Shown here in pieces: positions 49,351-60,296 of a stretch of 64,000 nt of DNA (positions are counted from its first letter, which is position 1; each line of letters starts with the position of its first letter). Under the pieces are notes generated by a model. It was not told where the DNA came from, did no database searches, and was given only the letters and a program-made list of their open reading frames with translations. The translations under genes were made by a program, and so were the position numbers. This DNA is from Sycobia sp. Sy_11 (Eukaryota > Arthropoda > Insecta > Hymenoptera > Epichrysomallidae): assembly GCA_018907035.1 (NCBI GenBank), contig JACCIC010000094.1, positions 62,001-126,000 on the forward strand. The letters are read 5' to 3'.

Positions 49351-49432
49351 CAATCGGCCGAGACCGGAATTTTGAACTTGGATCACCAAGTTATTAGTCC
49401 TTCACTCTAGCGACCAAGCCATTGGAGGCCTC
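49351..49432 (-). ncRNA. tRNA-like sequence (SINE head or tRNA pseudogene, Ile-like)
   Basis: On the minus strand GAGGCC pairs with GGTCTC as an acceptor stem. TGGCTTGGTCGC resembles the pol III A box (49410-49421) and GTTCAAAATTCC the B box (49366-49377). Between them the loop CTAATAA would carry anticodon AAT, as in tRNA-Ile. The anticodon stem does not pair well, so it is not a functional tRNA. A tRNA-derived SINE is the likely source. Confidence 0.55.
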
Positions 49433-50312
49433 AATTATTTTCTATTGTATTTCTACAAAATAAATAAAATAAAAAAGAAGAAATGAACTTATTTCTTCTA
49501 GAAATAAAGATTGTAAGTTAAAATAATAAATACTAATAATACTGATAATACTAGGAATAAAATACTTTTATTAAACAGTAGTTTTACTAACAGAAAAACA
49601 AATTATTTTCTTTACATTTGCTAGATAAAATATTTGGCATTTATATAAAATAGTTATAATTGATTATCATTAAAAGCTAATTTTTAAAATTGTTCTTTAC
49701 TTATTCCAATAAGCTATCAGATATGACTGAAACATTTGATTCATATTGAGCGAGGTAATTCTAATTACCTCAAAAATAAGCCCTGTAAGTGTGAAGACCT
49801 ACCGTTAACTCATTACCAAGATATGATACTTCCTTATGTATTTTTACTACCCATTTTCTTCTATAATTAAATTTGATATAGTGTATAATCAGAGGGATTT
49901 GTTAAATGGAAATTTTAAGAAGAATATTTGAAGAAAGAATAAAATTTCAAGTAAAACATTCTAATGAATTTATTTTAGAGACATACAGTTTCATAGCTAT
50001 TATCAATGGAAATTGAGCCAATTGCATAAACACATTGTCATCACTAAAAAAACATATTCACAAAAGAAACTATATATTTACGGACATCGGTCATAATTGG
50101 AACTTTTTTATTTGTAATATTATTCCTTTTTTCGAATTTGGTTTTAGAAGTTTTATTGAACAGTTTTTTCTGCTTTCTTTTTTTTTTAATTCATTTCTAA
50201 TGTGTTTTAAATTAAATCCTAATATAAATGGATTCAATGATAAGAAATATGAACAAATCGATACACTCAGTTTTATCATAATCAATTCAGCGGAAGCAGA
50301 GTGAGATATTGG
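49433..50312. other. AT-rich intergenic DNA
   Basis: Probable SINE tail region followed by featureless sequence. Confidence 0.5.
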
Positions 50313-50316
50313 AAGA

Positions 50317-50352
<36 letters not shown>
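50313..50352. repeat. (GA)n microsatellite
   Basis: About 40 bp of GA repeats. Confidence 0.95.
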
Positions 50353-50354
<2 letters not shown>

Positions 50355-51319
50355 AAAACTGTTAGTGGCCTGTACTTTTTTGTAACTATAGTTAATAGAG
50401 AAGTCGATTTGCTTACATACTGTTGTTATATTATTGTATTCTATCATCTCGATGGTCTAATTGCGTATAATAAAAGGTACCTATGAAAATTTTCTAGATT
50501 TTTGTCACAGTGGCCTCGTGACATCCATTTAAGTTGGGATTTAATTTTTAGTCGATTTAAAAATTTAATAATTACTTGAAGAATTTATCAAATATTATAC
50601 TTTTTTGCGAATTAATAATATTTTGATACTATTTATTGAAAAATAATTTAAAATCTTTTTTTCCTGATTAATGATTTCATATTTCCTCATAGTTTTCTTC
50701 TTTACTAATAATATAATTTTCATATCATGAAAAATTCATTATAATCTGCAGATGAAATTTAAAAAATTACATATCTTCGGATACTTTCGTTTGGAAGTAT
50801 ATACAGTTTAGATATCAGCAAGTTTTTCCTTGGGTTCCTATCTCTGGTAGTCCACGTGTTTTATGAAAATTTATTTTTCATGTTAAAAACTATAAACACG
50901 TAATTTTTCGAACATATCTCGCAAAATAGTAAAATTTATAAAAATATATTAAAAAAAATCGTTGTACATTCGATTAAAATATATATTTTTTATTCTATTC
51001 AATTCGTTTCTACAAGCAGTATTTCTCGAGAAAACTGTATACGAAGAAACCTGTTTTGAGTATACGCGGGGAACCTTTCAGGGGACCTCGAAACAGAATT
51101 ATTGAACTTTTGTCCAGAAATATTGTTTGCATCTATAACTATATAGAACAAAAAATTTTAATGAGCTCTATGCTTTTGGTTAAAATTTTTTTGCAATTTT
51201 TTTATTTTCTAAGATCAATTCACTAAACAATAAGTTTTTTCGAGATTTCGTGGATTTAGGAATAAATTTTTAATTTCCGTCTAAAGCTGTTATGATATTC
51301 GTAAGTAGCTCCCCACAAA
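50353..51319. other. AT-rich intergenic DNA
   Basis: Nothing recognised. Confidence 0.6.
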
Positions 51320-51364
51320 TCATATCATATCATATCATATCATATCATATCATATCATATCATA
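51320..51364 (+). repeat. (CATAT)n pentanucleotide repeat at Helitron 5' edge
   Basis: About nine tandem CATAT units run into the element start ATACTAATTTATAAAG. The inverse repeat (ATATG)n stands at 57007-57038. Confidence 0.95.
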
Positions 51365-51645
51365 CTAATTTATAAAGACAAAGCGTGTTTTTGTTTGTAC
51401 GCGATAACCGAAAAACTACTGAACCGATTGTTCTGAAATTTGACATTTAGATTCTATATTATCTTGGGAAGGACATAGGCTATGTTTTTTATTGAAAATC
51501 ATTTTATTTTCATCAATAAATTAAGTTAATGGTTTTAACAATCAGTTTCGACAGCGGCCACTAGGTGGCGTCTTGAATCACGAACATCAACTCAAAATAG
51601 TCCACTTAATGTATTAATACCAGGCCAGCTCAGACAAATATTCAT
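51357..51645 (+). mobile_element. Helitron-like 5' terminal region
   Basis: Starts ATACTAATTTATAAAG and contains TTTGTTTGTACGCGATAACC and ACTACTGAACCGATTGTTCT. These resemble the well-known 5' regions of insect Helitron-type repeats (TACTAATATTATAAA...TTTGTTTGT...AACTACTGAACCGAT). It runs to ACAAATATTCAT (51634-51645), where the Jockey element is inserted, and its likely 3' partner is at 57310. An inverted copy is at 56725-57006. Confidence 0.6.
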
Positions 51646-52207
51646 CATCATCAAGCGACGCGATCATCATTGTATCAGTCCACAGACACACCGTCACGTG
51701 TCGTGGCATCCTCATGATCATGACATATCATCGACACATCAATTCTCATTTATCTCTTACATAACTTGTAATTTACAATTTATATAATTTATAAATTATA
51801 AGTTTGTAAGAAACTCTTAAAACTTTTTAAAACTAACCTCAAAAATTTTTAACTTTAATTTTTTAATTTTTTAATTTTTAATTTTAATTTTAATTCAATT
51901 TTAACTTGAAACTTGATTTTAATTTTAAATTAAATTTTCATCTATCTTAGACTCAAACTAACCTCTCTTAAATTAAACTTATATAATTTATATTTGACTT
52001 ACCTCATTTTTAACTAATTCTATAACTAATATATATATATTTATTTAAAATTTAATCATTCCTATATTTATATTTATATTTATATATTTAAATATTCCTC
52101 CATAGCTATAATCTCCCACACCCCACCTTTCCCTCTACCCTTAACTGCCCCCCCCCCAATCACAAACTGGAGGCAACCTTCCTCCACTCATTTGTGAGTC
52201 CGACTGC

Positions 52208-53530
52208 ATGGACATGGACACCGGCCTTACCACCGACCTCGACGGTCTTCCCACCCAAAAGCTGATAGAAATTATCATCGGCCTCCGGGATCACATTGAC
52301 CGCCTACAAAATATAATAACCATCACAACAACAGACCCAACCTTCTCTCAATCGGTGGCAACATCACGCCACACCACCGGAACTTCTATATCATCCTCTT
52401 CCGCCACGGAATTCTTTCAGGAGGCAGCAATTTTCTGCACCCCCACTACCAAAATAACCGTCTCCGAATCAACTCCGATCTCCGAAGAAGCCGAGTTCAT
52501 AAAGCAAGGCCGTAAACGCATTCGCGTTGCCAAATCCGCACCAACACTCTCCGATCTGGATTCTGACACTGAAAAAGAATCCACCGTCGCTGTTCGACCC
52601 CTACCCCCCATCATCATCCGCCAAAAAATGATTTGGCCAAAACTAAAGATCGCCATAGAGAAAGCCGGAATCTCCGACCGCCGGGCCGTCAACACCTCTG
52701 ACTCGGTCAAGGTGTACGCGGCAACGGTAGACGACTTCAGGCACCTAACGGCCCGCCTAGAAAATACTAAAATACAATATGCCACCAACCAACTTCCCGA
52801 AGAACGGGACTTGGTTATAGTCATTCGGGGTATAAACGAAGGCATCCAAGACGAAGACATCCTGAATGAACTAAATTCGAAAGGTTACACCCCACGACGA
52901 ATTCACCGAATGCGTAGCGGCGAAAAAATCTGTCCGCTAGTGGCCGTTCACCTAGACCCCTCCTCACCCGCCGCTAAGTCAATCTTCGACTTAAGCACCA
53001 TCGGTGGCCTCAACATAAAAGTGGAGGCAAAGAGGAAGTCGAAAGGCACGCCGCAGTGCCGGCGTTGCCTCAAATATAATCACACGGTCAACTACTGCTA
53101 CACTGCATGGGCCTGGGCTTTTTGCAGCAAAAATCACGCCACTCCGTCATGTCCTCTAAAAGACAATAAAGACGCGCACCCCACTTGCGCTAACTGCAAA
53201 GGAGAGCACAGGGCAACTTACAGGGGCTGCCCCAAAGCCCCAAAGAAGGGCAAGCTCCCCCAAAAACTAGTGAAGCCGGTAAATGCCCCTAAAACAGGTA
53301 ACACCCCCCCCCCACCGAAGCTGATACAGAAAAAGAGCATCACCCCCAATCCTCATAAAAATCGGGCAAACCCCACCCGCACTATATATGCGAGCATAGT
53401 GAGCAACAGTGCAGCATCAGCGGCACCGTTGCAAATCAACTCGCCTCCCATTGCGTCCGAACTGCAAAACATCATAATACAGTTTGTCACGAACATTACC
53501 GCCGCTCTCTGCAGACCTAATAATGGCTAA
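52208..53530 (+). CDS. Jockey ORF1 (gag-like nucleic-acid-binding protein), intact
   Basis: 440 codons. The N-terminal third is Ser/Thr-rich with one likely helix (TQKLIEIIIGLRDHIDRLQN). The middle (about 140-270) is the conserved Jockey gag region. Residues about 282-335 hold three Cys-His knuckles: CRRCLKYNHTVNYC is complete; the second, AFCSKNHATPSC, lacks its first cysteine; the third, CANCKGEHRATYRGC, is complete. A basic, proline-rich tail follows. The protein binds element RNA. The stop overlaps the ORF2 start by 8 bp (ATGGCTAA, 53523-53530). No stop or shift inside. Confidence 0.88.
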   Translation: MDMDTGLTTDLDGLPTQKLIEIIIGLRDHIDRLQNIITITTTDPTFSQSVATSRHTTGTSISSSSATEFFQEAAIFCTPTTKITVSESTPISEEAEFIKQGRKRIRVAKSAPTLSDLDSDTEKESTVAVRPLPPIIIRQKMIWPKLKIAIEKAGISDRRAVNTSDSVKVYAATVDDFRHLTARLENTKIQYATNQLPEERDLVIVIRGINEGIQDEDILNELNSKGYTPRRIHRMRSGEKICPLVAVHLDPSSPAAKSIFDLSTIGGLNIKVEAKRKSKGTPQCRRCLKYNHTVNYCYTAWAWAFCSKNHATPSCPLKDNKDAHPTCANCKGEHRATYRGCPKAPKKGKLPQKLVKPVNAPKTGNTPPPPKLIQKKSITPNPHKNRANPTRTIYASIVSNSAASAAPLQINSPPIASELQNIIIQFVTNITAALCRPNNG

Positions 53531-56163
53531 TTCCGAGATAAACATCCTCAACTGGAACGCCAACGGCATCCTCTGCAGAAATAGATGTCTAGAACTCCTC
53601 CAACTCTTCGAGGAGGAAAACATCGGGATCGTCTGCATTACAGAGACCCACCTCAACCCATCCCACAAACTCTTCCTTCCAAACTACATCACGTATTGGA
53701 AGGACAGAGAGCAGTCTAACGGTGGGAGCGTGGCAATCCTCGTCCACAAATCCTACCGCCACCGTGGAATTACAACTACCTCCATCTACGAGACAATAGG
53801 GGTCGAAATTTCCCTCCAAAAAGGTCCCTTGAGGGTAATTACATGCTATAACCCTCCACAACTCCAAAACAACTTTAAAGATCTTGCCTCGCTTCTCAGC
53901 AGCAACACCCCCACAATCATCGCCGGGAATCTAAATGCTAAGCACCTCTCTTGGGGCTGCGGCTCCAGAAACAGCAACGGCCGCGCCCTCCTCAGAAAAA
54001 CAATTCGGCATGATTTTACAGTGGAAGCTCCTCCCTCCCCTACCAACTTTCCGGGCTCCCCACAACACGCACCAGACGTTCTCGATATTTTTCTCACCAA
54101 AAATATCACACCCCTAAGCGCCCCCCGGGTTATCTGTGAACTGAGCTCAGACCACAGCCCGGTGATCCTCGCCTTTCATGCATCACACATCTCTCTCCCG
54201 TCACACACAGAACACATCGACTGGCTACATCTCAAATTTAACCTAGAGACATCAGCCTTTCGTTGCAGACCCATATTATCGATCTATCAAATCGAGGAAG
54301 AGATCACGTCTCTGTCTAATGACATTACCCACGCTGTTAGAATCGCTACATTCTCCCTCCCTCCACAGGGCACTAATAATAACCTCCCCGACGGTATTTT
54401 GAAGCTAATTAAGCAAAAGAATAGAATCCGGAAGAAATGGCAACATCTTAGAACTCCACTTCTTAAAACCCAACTCAACTCCTTACAAAGGGACATCCAC
54501 TCTCGGATAAACAAGCTAAGAAACAGCCGCTTCAACGATTTCATCACTGAAGCTGAAACTCACCCCAAAAACGTCTAGAAGGTGATAAAATCTATACGAG
54601 GCAGTCGCCCTTGCCTTCCACCACTCAAGCAAAATGGCCAAACCTTCTCACTCGCTGAAGAAAAGGCCGAGATCTTCACATCATCTCTCAGAAATCAGTG
54701 CTTACCTCTACTCAGCGCACCAGAACTCTCACGCTTTCATGAGCATGTCACCCAGACAGCTCAACACTTCCTCCCTTCAAACAGGGACATCACCCCTACC
54801 TCCCCCAAAGAGATACGCGAGATCATTTGCAGTCTTCAAAACAAGAAAGCCCCTGGTGTTGACAAAATCAATAACAACACACTAAAAATCCTCCCCCACA
54901 AACACATCATGTCCATCTGCAATATCGTAAACGCAATGATGAGACATCAATACTTTCCCAAGGCCTGGAAAACAGCCATAGTGGTCTGTCTTCTAAAAGC
55001 CGGGAAGCCCCTTAACGACCCCGCAAGCTATCGTCCCATCAGTCTTCTAAACTCCCTAAGCAAAGTGGCCGAAAGCGTTATCCTAAAACGCCTCTTCACC
55101 TCGGTCACCAGAAAAAAACTCATACCTGACTGTCAGCATGGGTTCCGCACAGGGCACAGCACCAGGCACCAACTTCATACAGTTACGGAACTCGTTGCTG
55201 ACAACATGAACAGACGGCTGCACACAACGATGCTGCTGTTAGATGTCCAGCAAGCCTTCGACAGGGTATGGCATGACGGGCTCGTCTTCAAGCTCATTGC
55301 CAATGACATCCCCCATTATTTGATCGGGATAATAAATTCGTTCCTATCAGACCGATTTATTTGAGTTAGGGTAGGCAACTCCCTTTCCGCTCCAAAGGCC
55401 ATTTCAGCCGGCGTCCCTCAAGGGTCTAAGCTCTCCCGCCTACTTTTTACTTTTTTCTGCCATGATTTTCCCATACACGATACAATTACCACGGCACTCT
55501 ACGCGGACGATATTGCCCTCATAGACGCCACTAAAACAATCTGCCACAGCACCTCAAGGCTAAACAGATTTCTCCCACACCTCATCAACTGGTACTCACG
55601 GTGGAGACTCTCCATCAACGAGAGCAAGTCCAGTGCAATCTTCATCTCCCGTAAAAACCGCACCCCTCCAAAAATAACGATCAAAGGCTCCTCCATCCCG
55701 TGAAGCCAATCGGTCAAATACCTCGGAGTGACGTTCGACAGGAACCTATCCTGGAACAAACACCTCCGCCTCACCAGGAGCAAAATGCTAGAATGCTTCC
55801 ATAGCAAAACCCTGTCACCCAGAACAAAGACCAGAGCCTTCTCCGCCATCATCAGGAGCATTGCTACATACGCTATCCCCATCTGGGGGTCCATCCCCCT
55901 AGAAAGACTTCCGCGACACCAAGGCATCTACATGAGGCTGCTACGCTCTTCCCTGAACACCCTTTGGTACTTAAGGACTTAACACTCAAGTACTTAAGGA
56001 AACTAACCTTCTTGCTCTCAACGACTACGCGAACCAATTCGCCAAAAATCTGAGAGATTCAATTAAACAGCACCCGAACTCAGGAATCCAATCCCTGAGT
56101 AGCATCCGTCCTAAATCGACGGATCGCTACAGGAGGCCTTGCCACCTGATCAGCGATCCGTAA
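53523..56163 (+). pseudogene. Jockey ORF2: endonuclease and reverse transcriptase, with stops
   Basis: Starts MANSEINILNWNANG at 53523, overlapping ORF1. Endonuclease motifs: ILNWNANG, CITETHLNP, AGNLNAKHLSW and SSDHSPVIL. In the third motif the family residue is GDxNAKH, so a catalytic D is replaced by N. The RT follows, with NKKAPGVDKI, SYRPISLLN, LLDVQQAFDRVWH, AGVPQGSKLS and the active site YADD at about 55500. It is about 880 codons long, the usual Jockey ORF2 length. Lesions: in-frame TAG at 54576-54578 and TGA at 55362-55364 and 55701-55703, then a frameshift near 55975 beside a small GTACTTAAGGA duplication, after which the C-terminus (NDYANQFAKNLRDS) runs to TAA at 56161. Dead copy. 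Confidence 0.88.
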
Positions 56164-56473
56164 CTCCATCAGCCACTACTGGCCACTCCGTGCTTCGTTT
56201 TCGTACGTAAGCCTCTGCCCCCAAGAAGGTAGAGCCCCTAAACTCACCAATTCCTCCCCTATCCACATCCCACTCCTACTCCCCCACCCCTACACCGTTC
56301 CGTTTAATAATCTTTTATCCCAACAGGTAAAGGGAATGATACCTCCGCGTAGGAATCCCTGCGGGGAGGGGTTTTAGTCGGTAGGCATGCGAGCAAAGGC
56401 TCCATGAATCCGACACTACCTCTCTTAGAGAGGTGTCTTTAGAAGATTTCCCCTCCCCGCGTCACAGAAAAAA

Positions 56474-56535
56474 ACAAATATTCATATCAAACTTTGGGAT
56501 TGGTATCCTAAGGAAGGTGTGACGTTAGTCATACC
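56474..56535 (+). mobile_element. Second target-site copy and remaining Helitron sequence
   Basis: ACAAATATTCAT (56474-56485) is the right target-site duplication of Jockey. The next 50 bp (ATCAAACTTTGGGATTGG...) should be Helitron sequence downstream of the insertion point, up to the junction with the inverted segment. Confidence 0.5.
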
Positions 56536-56724
56536 GATTGGCTCCACGGGATGGAGGAGCCTTTGATTGTTATTTTTGGAGGGGTGCGGTTTTTACGGGA
56601 GATGAAGATTGCACTGGACTTGCTCTCGTTGATGGAGAGTCTCCACCGTGAATACCAGTTGATGACGTATGGGAGAAATCTGTTTAGCCTTGAGGTGCTG
56701 TGGCAAATTGTTTTAGTGGTGTCT
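56536..56724 (-). mobile_element. Inverted fragment of Jockey ORF2 (second copy)
   Basis: Reverse complement of about 55525-55712 of the Jockey element, roughly 95% identical by eye (for example CAGTGCAATCTTCATCTCCC on both). It still has TGG where the main copy has the TGA at 55701. It is joined directly to the inverted Helitron 5' region at ATTCAT|AGAC, so 51646-55524 equivalent sequence is missing. Confidence 0.88.
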
Positions 56725-57006
56725 ATGAATATTTGTCTGAGCTGGCCTGGCATTAATACATTAAGCGGACTACTTTGAATTGATGTTCGTGATTCAAGAC
56801 GCCACGTTGTGGCCGCTGGCAAAACTGATTGTTAAAATCATGAACTTAATTTATTGATGAAAGTAAAATGATTTTCAATAAAAAACATAGCCTTTGTCCT
56901 TCCCAAGATAATATAGAATCTATATGTCAAATTTCAGAACAATCGGTTCAGTAGTTTTTTCGGTTATCACGTACAAACAAAAACATGCTGTGTCTTTATA
57001 AAATAG
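56725..57006 (-). mobile_element. Inverted copy of the Helitron-like 5' region
   Basis: Reverse complement of 51357-51645 with few differences: on the minus strand TTTGTTTGTACGTGATAACC, ACTACTGAACCGATTGTTCT, and ending GACAAATATTCAT at the same point where Jockey sits in the left copy. Flanked outside by (ATATG)n, the inverse of (CATAT)n. Confidence 0.88.
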
Positions 57007-57054
57007 AATGATATGATATGATATGATATGATATGATATATATATATATATATC

Positions 57055-57098
<44 letters not shown>
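57007..57098. repeat. (ATATG)n and (AT)n tracts
   Basis: (ATATG)n at 57007-57038, then AT dinucleotides at 57036-57052 and 57060-57098 separated by CTAATT. Confidence 0.95.
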
Positions 57099-57101
<3 letters not shown>

Positions 57102-57310
57102 TAAAATGGTCGGTAAAATATCAACTTTTTGAAGTGGAGACAACATTGAAACAGCTTTTTATGCAGATGTGACCATAGGTAAATTATGGTCAATTATTTA
57201 TAGCAACATAGATTTTTATATATACAGTACTTTTTACTTAGATATCATTGAATTATTTATGGAATCGGTTAAATTAATATCTCGGGCGAAGCCGAGACGG
57301 GGGATGCTAG
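57099..57310 (+). mobile_element. Helitron-type 3' end (relative of 12049-12258)
   Basis: Begins ATAAAATGGTCGGTAAAATATC and aligns along its length with 12049-12258. It ends with hairpin CTCGG-GCGAAG-CCGAG (57281-57296), a GC-rich spacer and CTAG (57307-57310), followed by T. As at 12 kb it directly follows an (AT)n tract. Confidence 0.65.
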
Positions 57311-57469
57311 TTGTATTAAAATATTAAGAAAAATAGAGCAAGGGGACTATGTTGGAACTAACTGAATACAGCCACACCACGGACAATGCTTCAGAGGCCC
57401 TGAGGCAAGATTTTTTTATACATACATATTACATTACTATCTCGAGCGAAGCCGAATCGGAGAATGTTA

Positions 57470-57470
<1 letters not shown>
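57311..57470 (+). mobile_element. Second, degenerate Helitron-type 3' end
   Basis: CTCGAGCGAAGCCGAATCGG (57441-57460) followed by AGAATGTTAG is a diverged form of the same hairpin terminus, 160 bp downstream of the first, suggesting nested or tandem insertions. The final tetranucleotide TTAG no longer fits CTRR. Confidence 0.5.
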
Positions 57471-57511
<41 letters not shown>

Positions 57512-57536
57512 TTATTTATTTATTTATTTATTTATG
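57471..57536. repeat. (AT)n followed by (TTTA)n
   Basis: AT dinucleotides at 57471-57506, then TTTA units to about 57536. Confidence 0.95.
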
Positions 57537-57679
57537 AATTTATTGTGACGAGATCGCAAGTGCCGCTCACATTTGCTATTCCACATCCCAACTCCCAATG
57601 CTCTCTCTTCCACCATAGCCTGTATATAAATATCTGTACATACTCCTTGTTATTTATATGTATATTTAATTTGTAGTTA

Positions 57680-57722
57680 TGTTACCGGCCGACGCATTAA
57701 CACGCCGGCGAAGAGGGAAGTA

Positions 57723-57774
<52 letters not shown>

Positions 57775-58475
57775 TGAGAGGGGGGAGTGGGACATTGCGC
57801 GCGAGAATAGTGAGATGTTTTTTGTGCTACGTGCCAGTTCACGTAAACAAAAAAACAAAATTGTGTTCGGCTGCCGCCTTGACCCGATGAGTTTTTTCGT
57901 TCTCCGCGCCCATCATCGTCTTCACGCGCGATACTCGCGATCTCGCCACGTGAACGGGACCTGTGTGACCGAGTTCGAGTGGTTCTGCCATCCGGCCCAT
58001 ATCCAGTGCGGATTTATCACCCCATCTCGGGGCTAAAAACTGCGGGGACTCGCTTCCTTCGGTGACTTTGGGAGCCACCCGCTGTATGCCGAGGGTCTCT
58101 ATAACCGTTGCCTTCCTGTCGCCAGCGGACTCGGACAACATCAGTGCTCTGACTGTAAGTGGCAGTTCGGTTGATCTTTCTCTCTCTCTTTCTCTCTCTT
58201 ATCCCTGCCTCCACGCTCGCGCCGTCGGACCCGCGCCGCTGTTAGTTTTATATTTTAATAAATTCGACATCTTGACTGATTTATTTTGTGTCTTCAATTC
58301 GCCGTAGTACTGATTTATTTTGCTTCTTCATTTCTCCTTTTTGCAAGCGACACTTCGCTCCTCGCGGACCCCCATCCTCCCTCGCCGGATTGTTTCGGGG
58401 CTCAGTCTGGCCGGGCTCACTTTTTGCAATGGCCGTGTCTCCCGTCCTCGTGCTTGAGGCGGATACGCGCACCGT

Positions 58476-58477
<2 letters not shown>
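57680..58477. other. CpG-rich patch with GA repeat and a strong splice-donor match
   Basis: Clearly GC-rich (for example GACGCATTAACACGCCGGCG, CATCCGGCCCATATCCAG). Contains (GA)n at 57724-57772, a donor match CTGACT|GTAAGTGG at about 58155, a CT tract at 58178-58200 and a tandem pair of (C/T)TGACTGATTTATTTTG-like sequences near 58275 and 58308. No protein family matched the frames on either strand (57815-58615). Could be a promoter with first exon, or an unrecognised element. Confidence 0.35.

Positions 58478-58527
<50 letters not shown>
58478..58527. repeat. (AT)n microsatellite
   Basis: About 50 bp of AT repeats closing the CpG-rich patch. Confidence 0.95.
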
Positions 58528-59479
58528 TACTGTTCATTTTTGTTTTGATAGTTGGTCATGGCGTAGAATGCTTGCTGATGAAGATAAAGAATACGCCAAA
58601 CGTTTGTCAGAATAAAGTTATAATAATATTCCTCTCCTTATTTATTCCTTGTAAAACGTTTCATAAAATATTGGAGCGATAAAGGAGGCATAATTCTGTG
58701 TTGATCCATTGAAAATTGGCATTATTCTTTTTACGTCTTACACCTCATGGAACAAAAGATTCAAAAATTTGTTTAAATACAAAGAAAAAGAAATGGACGA
58801 ATTGATATAATTTAAAAGCTCATTGTAAGGTGGTTATGAAATATATAATATGTAATAAAGTCATGTGATTCGATACCGCATCCACGCGTATCCAGCCTTG
58901 GTTATATTTTAATAATTTCAATTTATAATTTAGATCTAGCAAGTAAACCTTAATAGATTCTATTGTGTGTATGACCCATACTACTTAGAATATTAGTAGG
59001 AATATCCATCTCAATCCTAGCACGTAAGAGTAATTAATATCTAAAGAATTCTATATAAAATTTATTCAAAGCATTTTTATTTCAACTCGAAATCTTATTC
59101 CATTCTGTCTTACACGTAACCGAAATATGAAGTAGAATTAATATATGTAACATTAAAATATGCAGAATATATTTAATCCAAGTAAAAATTAACTTAAATG
59201 AAGTATGTATACATTTCGTTTTTTCAAATAAATAATTTTATTCTATTTTTTAAAATATATATTTAAAATAAAAACAATAAATTATATGATATTATTTTCC
59301 GGTTTTTAAGAATTGTACATTATTTTATCTATTATACTATACTAATTTTCGAAGATATTTTCTGTTTTTTTTTTATTATATAGATATAGATATAGTACAT
59401 ACCAGATCATATTTTCATATATATTATTGTTAATTAGCTACGTGCATTACAAGTAATAATTTTATTACGTTTGAAAAAT
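58528..59479. other. AT-rich intergenic DNA
   Basis: A weak B-box-like GTGATTCGATACC at about 58864 is the only point of note. Confidence 0.5.
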
Positions 59480-59556
59480 ATCCGACCTGATTTGAACTCG
59501 AGCCCACGACCGTCTGGTTGGTAAGCAAATGCATTATCTACTATTCCACAGATTAC
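59480..59556 (-). ncRNA. tRNA-like sequence (SINE head or tRNA pseudogene)
   Basis: On the minus strand GTGGAATAGTAGATAATGC resembles a pol III A box and D arm, and GAGTTCAAATC (59489-59499) a B box, spaced as in tRNA-derived SINEs, with TTGCTTACCAACCAGACGG between. Full tRNA pairing is not present. It differs from the tRNA-like sequence at 49351. Confidence 0.5.
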
Positions 59557-60244
59557 ATGGTAATAACTCATAAATTTATATACATAACAACTCGAATATA
59601 TACAAAACACGGACCATAGAATATTATATTTCGATTCTAGCTAGCGAATCCTAACGAACCCTATGAAAGTAAAAAGAAAGGACATTTAAGTAGATTCAAA
59701 ATAGAAATCCCTATCTTTTCCTTATCTTTCTTATATGGAGAAAAATTAAGTAAATCAGTAATACATCGAATATTATCCAAATGGAATAACTATAGGGATG
59801 AAAATAATACTCGGATCTAGCGAATTATCATGAATGTGATGATATCAGCGGTATTGCGAATATAATCTAGCTTGTACTGGGGATATGTCGAGAATGTTTT
59901 TACACGGGATACACTCAGTCTAGTTGTACGTCTGGCTTTACCAGAGCGACTAGATACCTTCTGAGGCCTCCGCACGTTAGTGTTTTAAAAAATTTCTGAA
60001 GTTCATTCGCGTTTTATATTACATATAGATGGACATACACCAAAGAGCATCCATCGATACATATATTCATAGATAATTTAAAAACAAAATTGTTATCTTT
60101 GTGAAATTCATCAAATTCTGAAAATAATTGTCAGAGTATTGCATCATTGCATCAGAGTTAATTACTTTTTGAAACATTATTATAAAGAACTTATTGCTAA
60201 ACCTGCATTCTTTATGTTTCTAGTAAAGAAATATAAATTTTACA

Positions 60245-60296
<52 letters not shown>

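Larger units (their letters stand above)
51646..56473 (+). mobile_element. Jockey-type LINE inserted in the Helitron
   Basis: A 4.8-kb non-LTR retrotransposon: 5' region with AT-rich low-complexity TTTTAATTT stretches (51840-52090), ORF1, ORF2, a 3' UTR with a GGAATCCCTGCGGGGAGGG hairpin (about 56352) and a short A-rich tail. The 12-bp sequence ACAAATATTCAT flanks it at 51634-51645 and 56474-56485 as target-site duplication. Two-ORF layout, three Cys-His knuckles in ORF1 and no RNase H fit Jockey. GC content is clearly higher than in the flanks. Confidence 0.88.

Noticed and set aside
51320..51364. Regular (CATAT)n array considered as CRISPR-like or centromeric satellite
   Set aside because: Simple pentanucleotide repeat with no spacers, tied to a Helitron-type terminus. 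No CRISPR arrays are expected or seen in this eukaryotic sequence.
52417..52860. 147-codon minus-strand frame inside Jockey ORF1, and similar shadows at 53417-54547
   Set aside because: Opposite-strand shadows of a real Jockey coding region.
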